Assembly: GCA_963576735.1 (NCBI GenBank) | Contig: OY755191.1 | Span: 9,639,608 to 9,703,607, forward strand | Direction: 5' to 3' | Length of the DNA stretch: 64,000 nucleotides | Source: Bedellia somnulentella | Taxonomy: Eukaryota > Arthropoda > Insecta > Lepidoptera > Bedelliidae | Notes under the pieces: model-generated | Seen by the model: the letters and a program-made list of their open reading frames with translations, nothing else | Database searches by the model: none | Told to the model about the DNA's origin: nothing | Made by a program: the position numbers and the translations under genes | Shown: positions 12,025-22,540 of the stretch, piece after piece | Numbering within the stretch: the stretch's first letter is position 1 | Layout: each line of letters begins with the position of its first letter

Positions 12025-12668
12025 GCATACTTAAAAGCCTCAAAAATAAATAAAAGAAAAAGCTTCTCAAAAATTCGAATGGAAATATTAATATTTCATA
12101 TACACTTATCCGATTTGTTTTAAGCTATAATAATCACCAAATAAAATCGGCTTATTTTGTAATTTGAAGATGTCCCAAGGCGATGGCTTTGTTCAGGGGG
12201 CTAGTAATGGGCATATGCTGTTTAATGACGTCACGCTTTTGATTCGAGCCTATTGGCCCCTCGTGGTAATGGGCCGTGAAAACAGGAAGGGGCGCCGGGT
12301 GTTTTAATAACACTATTGCAAATTAAAACGGTTTCGTCTTTACACCTTTTAGTACAGATTGTTATATTTTTTTAAAGGGAGTTATTACAATTTAAGTTAT
12401 AGTTTTTTAGGTGTCTGACGAAGTGTGAAGCATTATGTTGACACTACACCTTTAACTAAAATATTTATACAAATGTTAGTACCCATTTATAAGTATGAAG
12501 CCTTGCTCTTACATCAAAATTACATCGCCCTGTATCATAAAAAGTTTTATAGGGTGATACGAAACCCTTAATTAATTAGTTTATATTGTCGTGAATGTAC
12601 GAGTATAACAGCTAATTATATAAAATATTCCTTCCATTTGTATAATACTAGTATTTCGATACCTAGTA
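12025..12668. other. Spacer left of the LTR element
   Basis: No gene. TGACGTCA at about 12223 is a perfect CRE-type octamer in a slightly GC-richer patch (12180-12300), but one such site is weak evidence of regulation. Confidence 0.4.
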
Positions 12669-12673
12669 TAGTT

Positions 12674-12951
12674 ATAACGTATTATTTCTAGTGAAATAAA
12701 AGATTGTTGTTGCTCTGAAAGAGATTGAAAACTTTTATTAAAAATATTCCTATCTAATTAACTTTACATGCTCATTACAACAAATTAACTTACCTGAAAG
12801 AGAAACAACACATAAAGCTATTATTCCACTTAAATATTATTTTATCATAAATTATTAAATATGAAATTGTTTACAAAATGACAATAATTAAAATTTGACA
12901 CTACACAACACATACGGTGACAGCCGCCAAACCAAGTGTCAATATTTTACA
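12674..12951 (-). repeat. 3' LTR of gypsy element
   Basis: 278 bp, the same length as the copy at 16016-16293, with one mismatch seen by eye. Starts TGTAAAATATTGACAC on the minus strand and contains an AATAAA-like signal (CTTTTATTTCACTAG side). Confidence 0.93.
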
Positions 12952-12965
12952 TCTCCCCCCCTAAC
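12952..12965 (-). promoter_or_regulatory. Polypurine tract
   Basis: On the minus strand a purine run (AGGGGGGAGA) immediately precedes the 3' LTR. This is the usual primer site for plus-strand DNA synthesis in LTR elements. Confidence 0.8.
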
Positions 12966-13023
12966 CGAGTAGGGACCTACGAATTATATATTTTAAATAT
13001 TTTTATCAGATATTGTTATTAGT

Positions 13024-15009
13024 TTACACTTGATCAAAAAATGGTAACAATTTCGTTATATGAAAAATATTAGATTCACTTTTTTTATGACCTGTATTTA
13101 GTTTATAAATTGAATTTGATATTTTTTCTATTATCTCATATGGACCTATTTTTATCTCATCTAGTTTCTTCCGATTTAATTTATTTCCGTTCTCAACATA
13201 AACCAAATCTCCAACATTAAAATCTCTATATATTCTTTTTTTATCAATTTTTTTTTTATTATAGTCGTGTGATTTTATGCTGTTTTCTAAAGCTATTTTC
13301 CTATCCTGTATTAGCGTATTGTTCGCATTATAATCCTTTAATTCAATAGGCAATGAATTAATTATGTTCCCTTCCATTAAATATTTAGGGGCGAATCCGG
13401 TGACTGTGTGTTCTGTTTCATTATATCGTGCAGTGCACTCATGCGCAACGGTAGTCCATGCAATTTTATTTTTCCTTTCATTTAACCTACATCGAATTTT
13501 ATTAACAAGTGTTTGGTTTAACCGCTCGTTTAATCCGTTTGAAAATGGCGCATTAACTGCAGTGAAAACAATCGGTATATTTTGTTTATATAGAAAGTTT
13601 TTGAATTCTTTAGAATTAATTCCCGGGTATTGATCCGTTAGGATCATACCTATTTTATGATCTAAAGATACTTTTTGTATAAGTTTAATGAAATCATTTG
13701 CGTTTTGAGTTTTTGAAGTCAATATATAAGCGAATCTTGTAAAATGGTCAACCAAAAGATGCAAGTACGTTTTTGTGGAACGTGAGCCGCCAAATCCTCC
13801 TATAGTATCTATGGACATTATTTCAAACGGTTCGGTAGCCGGTCCTAAGTGAGACATCAGACCAAATTTGTCTTTATTTCTCGACTTATTTTTTGTACAT
13901 ATTTCACAAGAATCGCAGATTTTCTTTATATTTTGTTTTAAGTTTTTTGCTGTATAATATGGTTGTATTTTTTTTATCATTTGTCCTGTTCCTAAATGAC
14001 AAAAATAGTAATGTATGTTTTTTATCATTTTTTTACTAAAGTCTTCTGTTAGTATAATTTTTTCTTTTTTTCGTATTTTCTTAAAATAAATATTATTTTT
14101 TAATACTAATCGGTCTTTATTTTTTTCGATATTTTTATTTTTTTCTTGATCGGATTTAATATCTTTTAGATTTATAATATTTATTAGTTTTCGTCCTTGA
14201 ATTAGATTATCACTAGGTTCTAATACTGGATTCCTACTTAAAGTATCAGCTTCTATGTTATATTTTCCTGGAGAATAAACTACTTCAAAATTAAACTGAG
14301 ATAAGTAATAAGTGAGATCTCCTAACTCTTCGCCTGGTCTTGATTTAATGTTCATTTTTTCAAGAGGTTTATGATCCGAGAAAACTGTGAATTTCATACC
14401 TATAAGCCAATGTTCCCAATATTTCACCGCTTCTTTTATAGCTAAACATTCAAGATATATAGCCTTTTTTTTCTTTTGAGTGTCATTTAATTTCCTAGAA
14501 AAGTATGCACATGGTTTTTCTTCACCATTAACTTGAGTTTGTTTAAGTACAGCGCCTATACCGAGAATACTAGCATCTGTGTAAATATATATTGGTAATT
14601 CTGGATTGAAAATGGCCAATATTGGTTTTGAACATAAAAGTTGTTTTATTTTATTAAAGGAATCTTGGCATTCTTCTGTCCAAATGAAAGGTTTTTCCTT
14701 ACGCAAAAGATTATGTAAAGGATCTAATATTATTGATATATTTTGTATATATTTTCCATAGAAGTTTATTTTACCTAAAAATTGACGTACATTTTTTTGT
14801 GTTTTTGGGACTGGAAAATCTTTAATGGCAACCAAATTATCATTGAGTGGAGTAATCGTATTATCTTTAATTATGTGACCTAAATATTTAACTGAATCTT
14901 GTGCGAATTCGCATTTTGTAAATTTTAATCTAAATCCTTCTTTTGAAATGGCCTCTAGGAGTAGTGATACATGTTTTATATGCTCTGTAAATGTCTTTGA
15001 ATAAATCAA
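13024..15009 (-). CDS. pol: gypsy pol: end of RT, RNase H, integrase
   Basis: About 661 codons; the frame is open a little further upstream to about 15050 and includes the RT catalytic F-I-D-D box at its very start. In order: RT thumb (KFTKCEFAQDSVKYLGHII), RNase H with YTDAS near residue 147 and SDHKPLE near 215, the integrase HHCC zinc finger (HYYFCH...CDSCEIC, about residues 337-374), and the integrase core with Asp in SIDTIGG, Asp in ILTDQYPG and Glu in NGLNERLN (D,D-E triad kept). A GPY/F-type C-terminal module (IGPYEIIEK) lies near residue 625. It lies one frame away from the upstream pol piece, so no single frame holds a complete RT. No ATG is needed, since the parent would read through from gag-pol. 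The long intact frame agrees with a young insertion. Confidence 0.92.
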   Translation of the reverse strand: MIYSKTFTEHIKHVSLLLEAISKEGFRLKFTKCEFAQDSVKYLGHIIKDNTITPLNDNLVAIKDFPVPKTQKNVRQFLGKINFYGKYIQNISIILDPLHNLLRKEKPFIWTEECQDSFNKIKQLLCSKPILAIFNPELPIYIYTDASILGIGAVLKQTQVNGEEKPCAYFSRKLNDTQKKKKAIYLECLAIKEAVKYWEHWLIGMKFTVFSDHKPLEKMNIKSRPGEELGDLTYYLSQFNFEVVYSPGKYNIEADTLSRNPVLEPSDNLIQGRKLINIINLKDIKSDQEKNKNIEKNKDRLVLKNNIYFKKIRKKEKIILTEDFSKKMIKNIHYYFCHLGTGQMIKKIQPYYTAKNLKQNIKKICDSCEICTKNKSRNKDKFGLMSHLGPATEPFEIMSIDTIGGFGGSRSTKTYLHLLVDHFTRFAYILTSKTQNANDFIKLIQKVSLDHKIGMILTDQYPGINSKEFKNFLYKQNIPIVFTAVNAPFSNGLNERLNQTLVNKIRCRLNERKNKIAWTTVAHECTARYNETEHTVTGFAPKYLMEGNIINSLPIELKDYNANNTLIQDRKIALENSIKSHDYNKKKIDKKRIYRDFNVGDLVYVENGNKLNRKKLDEIKIGPYEIIEKISNSIYKLNTGHKKSESNIFHITKLLPFFDQV

Positions 15010-15016
15010 AATATCG

Positions 15017-15979
15017 TCAATGAAATTTACTGTAAAGTCTGTTAATTTGTTTTCTGATTATACTACTAAGTACTCTTTGGAAAATGGCCGGGGATGTCTT
15101 TAACCCGAACGGTAAACAGGCCCACTGGTAATGCCCTTCTTGGGTAACGAAAGCTGTTTTCGGTCTGTCTGTGAGCCTTAAGGGGATAGCCCAAAAAGCA
15201 GAATTGATGTCTAGTTTTGTATAAAATTTACAGTTTCTTGTTTTCACCATCAAGTCTTCTATCAATGGAAATGGTTGCGACTGAGGAACTACTATTTTAT
15301 TTAATTCGCGGAAATCAATACACAATCTAGTTTTTTTTCCTTCTTCCTTTTTATTAGCTAGGGTTACTGGGGCAGCAAAAGGACTATAAGACTCTTCGAT
15401 CAAACCTTTTTCTAATAATTTTGATATCTGATGTTCTATTTCCTGTTTATCTTGAATAGTGCATCTATAGGGTCTTTTAGCACAATATCTGTCAACTAAT
15501 AAATCAATATGAGCTTCATAACCGTTTACCATCCCAATATCATACTTATCTTTTGCAAAAAGTGACTTATATTTGTTAATCAGTTTATCTATTTCGGACC
15601 GTTCCATATAGCTAAGGTGGTTTACTGTAATATTAAAATTATCAACGTTAACGTGCTCATTAAAGTTTATCTCATTTTTATTTTCAGTGTAATATTTGTT
15701 TTTAGTTTCATCATAAACTTTATTTTCTCTTTTACCTGTATAGCCAGGAATTGTTAGTATATTTTCTTCATTAAATGAATTGTTTTGTAATATTTCTTTT
15801 TTACCCGTATAGCCAGGAATTGTTATTACATTTTCTTCATTAAATGATGTGTTTTGTAATATTTCTGGTAATAAAAACGTATTATTATTATCTTTATCCA
15901 TTAATGATGTAACGCACATTATATTACTTTTTTTATCTTCGCTTGCTTTAATTATAAATTCAAACCTTATTTTTTCCAT
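15017..15979 (-). CDS. pol: gypsy pol: linker and N-terminal RT, frameshifted
   Basis: First ATG at 15979 (MEKIRFEF); the frame is open further up, almost to the 5' LTR. About 320 codons. Two near-identical ITIPGYTGK repeats lie near residues 57 and 80, within the linker normally found after protease. RT motifs follow: KGLIEESYSPFAAPV, RLCIDFRELNK, YTKLDINSAFWAI and LPFGLKTSPAIFQR. The frame stops at 15017, just before the catalytic box, which continues in the next frame (overlap about 15017-15053). A single-base indel near ATCAGAAAACAA would explain this. The protein lacks gag, nucleocapsid and the protease active site. Confidence 0.88.
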   Translation of the reverse strand: MEKIRFEFIIKASEDKKSNIMCVTSLMDKDNNNTFLLPEILQNTSFNEENVITIPGYTGKKEILQNNSFNEENILTIPGYTGKRENKVYDETKNKYYTENKNEINFNEHVNVDNFNITVNHLSYMERSEIDKLINKYKSLFAKDKYDIGMVNGYEAHIDLLVDRYCAKRPYRCTIQDKQEIEHQISKLLEKGLIEESYSPFAAPVTLANKKEEGKKTRLCIDFRELNKIVVPQSQPFPLIEDLMVKTRNCKFYTKLDINSAFWAIPLRLTDRPKTAFVTQEGHYQWACLPFGLKTSPAIFQRVLSSIIRKQINRLYSKFH

Positions 15980-16015
15980 TTTTAGTTTCAGCAATAGCTG
16001 TAGATGTGTTGTTTT

Positions 16016-16293
16016 ATAACGTATTATTTCTAGTGAAATAAAAGATTGTTGTTGCTCTGAAAGAGATTGAAAACTTTTATTAAAAATATTCCTATCTAAT
16101 TAACTTTACATGCTCATTACAACAAATTAACTTACCTGAAAGAGAAACAACACATAAAGCTATTATTCCACTTAAATATTATTTTATCATAAATTATTAA
16201 ATATGAAATTGTTTACAAAATGACAATAATTAAAATTTGACACTACACAACACATACGGTGACAGCCGCCAAAACAAGTGTCAATATTTTACA
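16016..16293 (-). repeat. 5' LTR of gypsy element
   Basis: 278 bp, adjacent to the pol start. It should carry the promoter of the element. Essentially identical to 12674-12951. Confidence 0.93.
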
Positions 16294-16522
16294 TAGTTAA
16301 AAAAATATCAAATGAGATACACTCCATTTATTCTATCTTTTATATGAAATATTTATAATCCCTCCGGACGAATAATTAAAATCATTTAATTACAGTAATC
16401 AACCTAATTCTTGTGTATTCCTTGATTACATGTTCGTTTAAAAACGACGCAATATGTCAAGCTCGCCCCATCGGTCGATGCTGACCCCTGATTAATGAGG
16501 AGCTAGAACTACGGAACCCTGG

Positions 16523-16868
16523 CCTCATGTCGTGCACCTCGTTCGTTTTATCACGAGATTACTGTTGGTCACTACGAACCTATGTAGCCCTGGTACTTTT
16601 TAGATTGGGACTTGTATTTTTTTTGTGATGTTCCTCACGCCGCTAGTATCCATTCGATAGGCAGAGACTATCGATTGCTCCTTTTTATAATCCTGGAACA
16701 CTGTATATGATTATGAAGTAAAAACTAAAAATACTCTGTATACTACATATATACAATATAGCATCGGTGAGACCTGACCTCATGTTGTACAACTCGTTCG
16801 TTTTATCACAAAATTACTGTATGTTACTGAGACCCTATGTAGCCCTGGTAGTTTATAGATTGGACTGG
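16523..16868 (+). repeat. Local direct repeat around an RTE scrap
   Basis: Two diverged copies of about 92 bp (16523-16615 and 16777-16868) share CTCGTTCGTTTTATCAC and CTATGTAGCCCTGGTA. Between them lies a short minus-strand RTE 3' fragment (16636-16700: CTCACGCCGCTAG...AATCCTGG). The unit is probably an old unclassified repeat. Confidence 0.6.
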
Positions 16869-17209
16869 AGTAATTGTTTTATGTGGTGATGATGAAGTAA
16901 ATTGAAAAAGAATACAAAGAGTGCCGAATAATAACAAAGGACAAAATTGTAGATTTAATTGAAACAAAATAGGTCCTAAACAGAAACTGATAGAAATACA
17001 TAAAACACATTATATAGAGGGAATTCAAATAATGGTAAAATAAGTTATTGTTTGAGATGTCCAACCATAACTTATATTACCATAAATAGTCTACGCCAAC
17101 GAAGTTGTGGGTGAAAAGCCAGTCATGTGACATAATATCCAGATATTACAGTATGGGTCATGTGATTTCGTCACAATGAAACCACTGTGCTACACACGTA
17201 GCGTCTTAC

Positions 17210-17412
17210 GATTGACTTAAATAATGGTCATTCTCCACATATATTCCAGTCAGCAAATCCCGGCTAAACCTTAACTGCATTTTATTGCAAGTCAAACGCT
17301 CTCTTCCATTTTTGTCCAGCAGCGCTTTGGCAATCAGTGCATCTAGCTGAGTTTTACCGACACCCGAAGTATCTTCAGCACGTGACTTCACTCCGAATGT
17401 TGTCACCGACAT
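17210..17412 (-). CDS. Candidate first coding exon, unrecognised
   Basis: ATG at 17412 in a favourable insect context (TCAACAATG). 67 codons plus 2 nt lead to a good splice donor (CAATC/GTAAGA) at 17210/17209; reading on gives a stop at once. The peptide begins MSVTTFGVKS and contains SGVGKTQLDALIAKALLDKN, a plausible amphipathic helix. No signal peptide or membrane segment. The upstream minus-strand sequence (17413-17550) is GC-richer and could be a 5' UTR. I do not recognise the protein and found no second exon in matching phase within the window. The 11313-11540 frame does not fit by phase. It may be chance. Confidence 0.35.
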
Positions 17413-18701
17413 TGTTGAAATTAAATTCTTTTAAGTGTCCTTCGTTTTTGAGTCAGCGGTTCTGTAGTAGATACTTTTTGCTAAAGAAACTCTTTGAGTA
17501 CTTTGTTTTGGCGGGATTTAGGACGCGGGAAGTTTGAAGATGTGCTTTTAATTATGTCTTTAACATTTTCGTCTAATTAATTTAGTATTAGTAACTGGAA
17601 TATTTTGGAAAAGTTTTAGCTTTTGTTTAGTTTTTATCAGAAATGTTAATTCACATTTTCATTGCTAAAATACAAATAAAGTTCTATCTAAACATATTCA
17701 GCTCTATATCTTATCAAATTCTTATTAGCTGTATCTTCGTTTTAGGGTGCTACCCTCTACTGTGAGGGTGCCAATAGCACCACATCAATCTACAGTCTGT
17801 CCATTTTACATAAACAGCTACATAACAACAACTATTTGATTAGACCACAGGGGGTGCCAAAATCTCCCTACTTTTATTTTATATTGCGTTTCCGAAATTG
17901 GATTTATTAGGGGTCTTACATGAAATATGTTAGAAGTCCGCGGACATTTATTAAATATGGAATTTAATTTCTGTTGCTTTCGATACGCCCCATACATTTT
18001 AGAAGCTATGTCGAAATAAGACTAATTTCTGTACTTCACGTTAGGGCAGTAATTTTGTATTGGAAATTAATTGGATTTAATGGCTTAAGTTCAATGTTAG
18101 AGGACTTACTCGTATTATTGTAATGTATAGCGCGAAATTATTTATTATTTTGTTATTTATTATATTGATTTTAATTGGTATATCATTAGAACTTACTGCA
18201 TTTTTTTCATATGTGTAAGCTACTCGTAATATATTTTTTAATGAGATTCATGAAAAGATGGATCAATGTAAAAAATACCATTTATTTATCTTTTCATACA
18301 ATGCTCCTTTATTTATAACACTTGGGTTCTAATGTCGTAAACACAGTCATAAATACTGAAATTTCCTTACAAACCAACATTTTCTTTTTCCAAAATTACA
18401 GTTCGTCTAAAATTTACAATTATCACACGGATTAAATAGATGTATGTATGTAAATGAATTCAGTCCGGTTCGAACCTAAATAAAAGCATTCTATCGAACC
18501 CAGGACCCTAATTGTCAGTCAGGTGTCAGTGTGCCGGCTCCGTGTTTCTAATTAAACCATTTGCGGAATAAGTAGGTGCTATTTTACTGGTATATTAAGT
18601 GGAACTTTTAATAGTAAAGTAATGATCCGGAATCGCGAATTAGAATTATTTTTTTCGTTTATTTTATTACTTAATATTTGCATATATTTATACTTTTAAC
18701 A
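17413..18701. other. Spacer, no gene seen
   Basis: AT-rich. GGGTGCTACCCTC...GAGGGTGCC near 17756-17790 is a short imperfect palindrome. Nothing else is recognisable. Confidence 0.4.
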
Positions 18702-18955
18702 TACATACATACAATACATATACTCACGTCTAAAAATCCCTTAACAGGGTAGCCAGAGCTTTGGAATGATAAATTCCTCAGCCACTTTTGGAAGTTGATT
18801 GGGGAAAAGATGATAATAATAAACATTTTTGGTGACGGGTCTCAAACCACATCGCCCAAAAATCACTCAAAAAGCCCCTAAGGGTAGTCGCCTCTTACGA
18901 TCACCCACGGGTAGAAATGGGGTAGTGTTATTCTAAGCCAACCTTACACGGCACA
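18702..18955 (-). repeat. SINE-A, near complete
   Basis: (CATA)n tail then ATACTCACG, through to AAGCCAACCTTACACGGC. Moderately diverged. Confidence 0.85.
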
Positions 18956-19027
18956 CTTTTAATATCTGTATATAAAATAGATTTATGTGATTTTTAACGA
19001 ATATTGTAATCTGGTTAGTCGTCCCTC

Positions 19028-19195
19028 ACAACATACATTCACAGTTATACACACACCTAAATCCCACAAAGGCATACTGAAAGTTAACTTTAGAAAGTAT
19101 TGTATAACTAAGGATGGTTAGTGTTGGGTCTCCATAGAACTCCGTCGGGTCGTGGATAGAAAGGAGTAGTGGCATTCTAAGCCGGCACTACATAA
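19028..19195 (-). repeat. SINE-A, decayed, internal loss
   Basis: ACAGTTATACACACACCTAAATCC at the tail side and GCATTCTAAGCCGGCACTAC at the head side, with most of the middle missing. Confidence 0.6.
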
Positions 19196-19510
19196 ACTAG
19201 TTCTCAAAACAAAACTAAATTACTAGTTAAAACCGGACCAGTCCGCAATATCAATTACTCCATGATTAATTACCGGCACAGCAACGTAACTTGTTGTCAA
19301 AACCATGAAATTTACGACTCGACAAAGGAAATCCGCTGCTATGAGACTTGACAACTGAAAGCCGAGTTTTCTGTGTTTTGGACTCGTGTATTGTGAACCT
19401 CATAAATAGAATAGAACAAGAAATTTGGATTGCGTCTCTTTGTCGTGTTAATTACATATCTTCTTGTCTATACTGTGGGCTATTAAAGAAATAAAGAAAA
19501 ATAGTTTTAG

Positions 19511-19756
19511 GCTGTGTAGTGTCGGCTTGGAATAGCACTACTCCATTTCTACCGGTAGGTGTACGTAAGAGGCGAATAACGGTATTGGGGCTTTTTAAGG
19601 GATCTTTGGGCAATGAGGTTAGAGACCCATCACCAACAACCTTTATTCTACCATCTTTTCCCCATTCAACTTCCAAAAGTGGCTGAGGAATTTCTAATTT
19701 CTCAGCTTTGGCTACCTATTTTAGGGATTTATAGCCGTGAGTATATTTATGTATGA
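19511..19756 (+). repeat. SINE-A, near complete
   Basis: GCTGTGTAGTGTCGGCTT through AGCCGTGAGTATATTTATG. The head shows the TACCGGTAGGTGTACGT variant also seen in the copies at 11771 and 28541. Confidence 0.88.
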
Positions 19757-20107
19757 TGTTTTATATCGAGCACCAAGCAAATGCGATAAAGAAAAATAAA
19801 ATAATATAAAAATAAAGAGTATTTCCCAATCTAAAAATAACTCATCATAACATTGCCCTTTGCATCAAATTGGTCCCTAGCTTAGCAAGATGCCACATAT
19901 GTTTATCATTTAATAATTATGACTGAATTTTCCTGAAAAGGCTTCAGAGTTTTCAAATCTATTGTCCCTTCGGCTTGAAAGTTGATCGCAGAAAAGTCAT
20001 TGCCCTCAAATCGTTTAAAAGCTTCACGGGATGAAATGCAATGAAGTTATCTTTTTCTAAACCGATTATAACTAAAATAGATCAAATTTTTTGAACACAT
20101 GTATATA

Positions 20108-20272
20108 AGGCAGGTATCCGCAGTATGAAGAATAAAAGAGCATATATGAAAAGATTGATGGATGTAAACGAAGCCAGAGAGGTTTGCCAGGATCGCACAA
20201 AGTGGCGATCGATAGTCTCTGCCTACCCCAATGGGAACTAACGGCGTGAGAATATGTATGTATGTATGTATA
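20108..20272 (+). repeat. RTE-clade retrotransposon 3' fragment
   Basis: AAGGCAGGTATCCGCAGTATG... to CCCCAATGGGAACTAA, then GGCGTGAGAATATG and TATG repeats. About 120 nt of coding end, frame intact (NKRAYMKRLMDV through VSAYPNGN). Confidence 0.85.
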
Positions 20273-20570
20273 ATAGTAGAAATATACCCAAGCAATATTC
20301 TAATATTTTCCTCAATCCATAAATGCAATATGCATTATCTAAATTGAATAAAAGTTAACTCCTACATCATAAATTTTCATCACTGCTCCCTTTCATGAGA
20401 TTAAACGGACTTTATTTTTTATTTTTAGACGGTCTCGTAAAAAGTTTAGGCGTGGATAATGCGGATATAGCTTATTGATATAGCTTATATATACATTGGG
20501 GGTACTCAGAAGCGATATATAATATAGCTTAGCGTTGAAATTATTGTACTACTGTTTTTTTTATTGATAG

Positions 20571-20833
20571 GTTAAAGTTTGCCGTGTAGTGCCGGCTTAG
20601 AATAACACTACCCCATTTCTACCCGTGGGTGATCGTAAGAGGCTACAAAGGGTATGAGTGATTTTTGGGCGATGTGGTTGGAGACCCGTCACCAAAAACA
20701 TTTATTATTACCATCTTTTCCCCAATCAACTTCCAAAAGTGGCTGAGGAATTTCTCATTTCAAAGCTCTGGCTACCCCTTTAAGGGATTTATAGCCGTGA
20801 GTATATGTATGTATGTATGTATGTTAAAGTTTG
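20571..20833 (+). mobile_element. SINE-A insertion with target-site duplication
   Basis: GTTAAAGTTTG occurs at 20571-20581 and 20823-20833, framing the SINE body. This fixes the 5' end of the family at (G)CCGTGTAGTGCCGGC and its 3' end in the TATG repeats. It is one of the best reference copies. Confidence 0.92.
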
Positions 20834-20859
20834 TTTGTTGGTCTAGTATTTTATATCAA

Positions 20860-21600
20860 TACTAGCTGAATCGGCAAACGTTATTTTGCCATATCAATTA
20901 TTTCAAGTCTAAAAAAGAAAAATAATGATTGGGTTGGACAACCCTTATCACTCAGGAGTATAAAACATAGTTACAAACCTATTGTCAAACCTAACGAACG
21001 TGTATGCATAATTTTATTTAAATCGGTTCAGTTGTTTCGGAAGACTTTGGTGAAACACACTGTGACAGTGAAATTATATATTAAATTTCTTTTATATCTA
21101 TATTCTGTGGAATTCAACGAACAAAAAAAAACTTTCCGTTGCTATAACTGTCATATTATCTCTAATTTAGAATGATGGCCATATTGTCTCTTATTTCTTG
21201 TATGTCTCTATGTCCTCATTATATTTAAAATCGTGTATGTTTAGTTTATATGTTTTCCTTTCTAGTTGCAATAGTAATGTTTGAGTGACATGGCAATACC
21301 ACGCAGCTTATCACACCCCAACCACATACTTTTATACGAATAACACTAAAAATAAACACTACACCATATTTCGCCTACATTCAATATGCGCGGCTAATCG
21401 TCGCGAGCGATTATTTGTTCAACGAAGTTTATTCAATAAAATTGTATGGGGGATGCCTTTTGATAGTATACTTTTATTTCGGCAGCTGTGCCTTTCTCGT
21501 TCTATATTTTTTATAATAATAGTTGTTACAGGCTATGAATGTATCATTAAATTTATGAATGAATTATTATTTTATTATTACCCTTGTCGTGGTTGACTTT
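20860..21600 (+). repeat. Common arthropod-type interspersed repeat
   Basis: Begins ACTAGCTGAATCGGCAAACG TTATTTTGCC, a start I recall from repeats widespread in insect genomes, and contains TCGGTTCAGTTGTTTCGGA and GTGAAACACACTGTGACA. The later part (21330-21480, GCGCGGCTAATCGTCGCGAG, ATTGTATGGGGGATGCC) seems to belong to it. The class is uncertain. Confidence 0.45.
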
Positions 21601-22169
21601 AGGCAGCTTAGTTGAGCCAGGATACCGCGGAAATCCGTCGAGAAAAGTAAAGATACTTTTGAATGTGGCATTCTTAATTATTGATATATATGGTGTGGAT
21701 ATTCCTTTTTAAGCACATTCTCTAACGATACATATTATGGTATAATAAGTGCGATATAAATCCGGGATGCTATTTCTCCAAATATAGTTCTACTAATAAA
21801 AAGTAAGTCAAGACAAAATTCATAATTTTGCTTATAGATTTTCTCAGGTAGTCTGAGACTTATAAAAAACTAAAAAAAAACTAAAAGCACTCTCGCCTAA
21901 TGGCCTAGATTAAAATAATCCTTAAAAATGTCTCTTCATCTAGTGATTTCTCTAGAGTGCCAAGTTGAATGAGAAAGGGAATTATTTGAAAAGGCGTCTC
22001 GTAGAAATGGAATATTTTGATAAATGATGTTTGAAATATTAGGATCCATTGCGTAACGGTATTATACATTCTGTGTGAAATGTAAGCGAATATTTGTGAC
22101 CTTTGGATGATAATGAGAAAGGACTCTTTACGTTTTAGCTTGCCTTTTGTTGGCTGTGTTTGGAGTACA
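21601..22169. other. Spacer, no gene seen
   Basis: No supported feature. Confidence 0.4.
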
Positions 22170-22540
22170 ACCGTGATAGCTCAATAGGTAGAACACCGGT
22201 TATAGTGCAAACGACTGTTGTTCAAATCCCGGGTGGGGCCTACACCAATTTTTCTTTTTTAAGGACATATGTGTGGTTAATTAATCATGGTTGTTAACGG
22301 TGAGGGAAAACATCGTGAGGAAACCCACATGGCTGAGTTGTACTTAGTCATGTAAAAGTGTATGCGTACAAAACGGCGATAGGCCTGCCCCTTTCACGTG
22401 ACTACACTGTCCATGCAAAACGTGGGTACTCTGTACAACAGGTGACAAAGTCACGTGATGTTCAGAAGTATTAGTACCTCCGCCAACCCCTTCGGGGATA
22501 TTCGGCGTGAACGTTTATTTTTATGTTATGTTATGTGTTT
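22170..22540 (+). repeat. SINE-B, full length, tRNA-derived
   Basis: Head CCGTGATAGCTCAATAGGTA matches a tRNA start with A box. GTTGTTCAAATCCCGGG is the B box. The shared body follows (GTGGTTAATTAATCATGG, CGTGAGGAAACCCACATGGC, AAAACGGCGATAGGCCTG, CAACCCCTTCGGGGATA), then CGGCGTGAACG and a TTATG-repeat tail. An RNA polymerase III promoter is inferred from the boxes. Confidence 0.88.

Larger units (their letters stand above)
12669..16298 (-). mobile_element. Ty3/gypsy LTR retrotransposon, gag-less
   Basis: Complete insertion bounded by the 5-bp duplication TAGTT (12669-12673 and 16294-16298) and two 278-bp LTRs that read TGTAAAAT...CGTTAT on the minus strand. The polypurine tract AGGGGGGAGA sits against the 3' LTR. 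The internal region is only about 3.06 kb. It holds the end of the protease-RT linker, RT, RNase H and integrase but no gag or protease, so the element is internally deleted. I found one difference between the LTRs (12932 C, 16274 A), so the insertion is recent. A tRNA primer site next to the 5' LTR is not obvious. Confidence 0.93.

Noticed and set aside
12180..12300. Regulatory element around TGACGTCA
   Set aside because: Single octamers of this kind (also near 2258 and 37650) are expected by chance in 64 kb and have no nearby gene.
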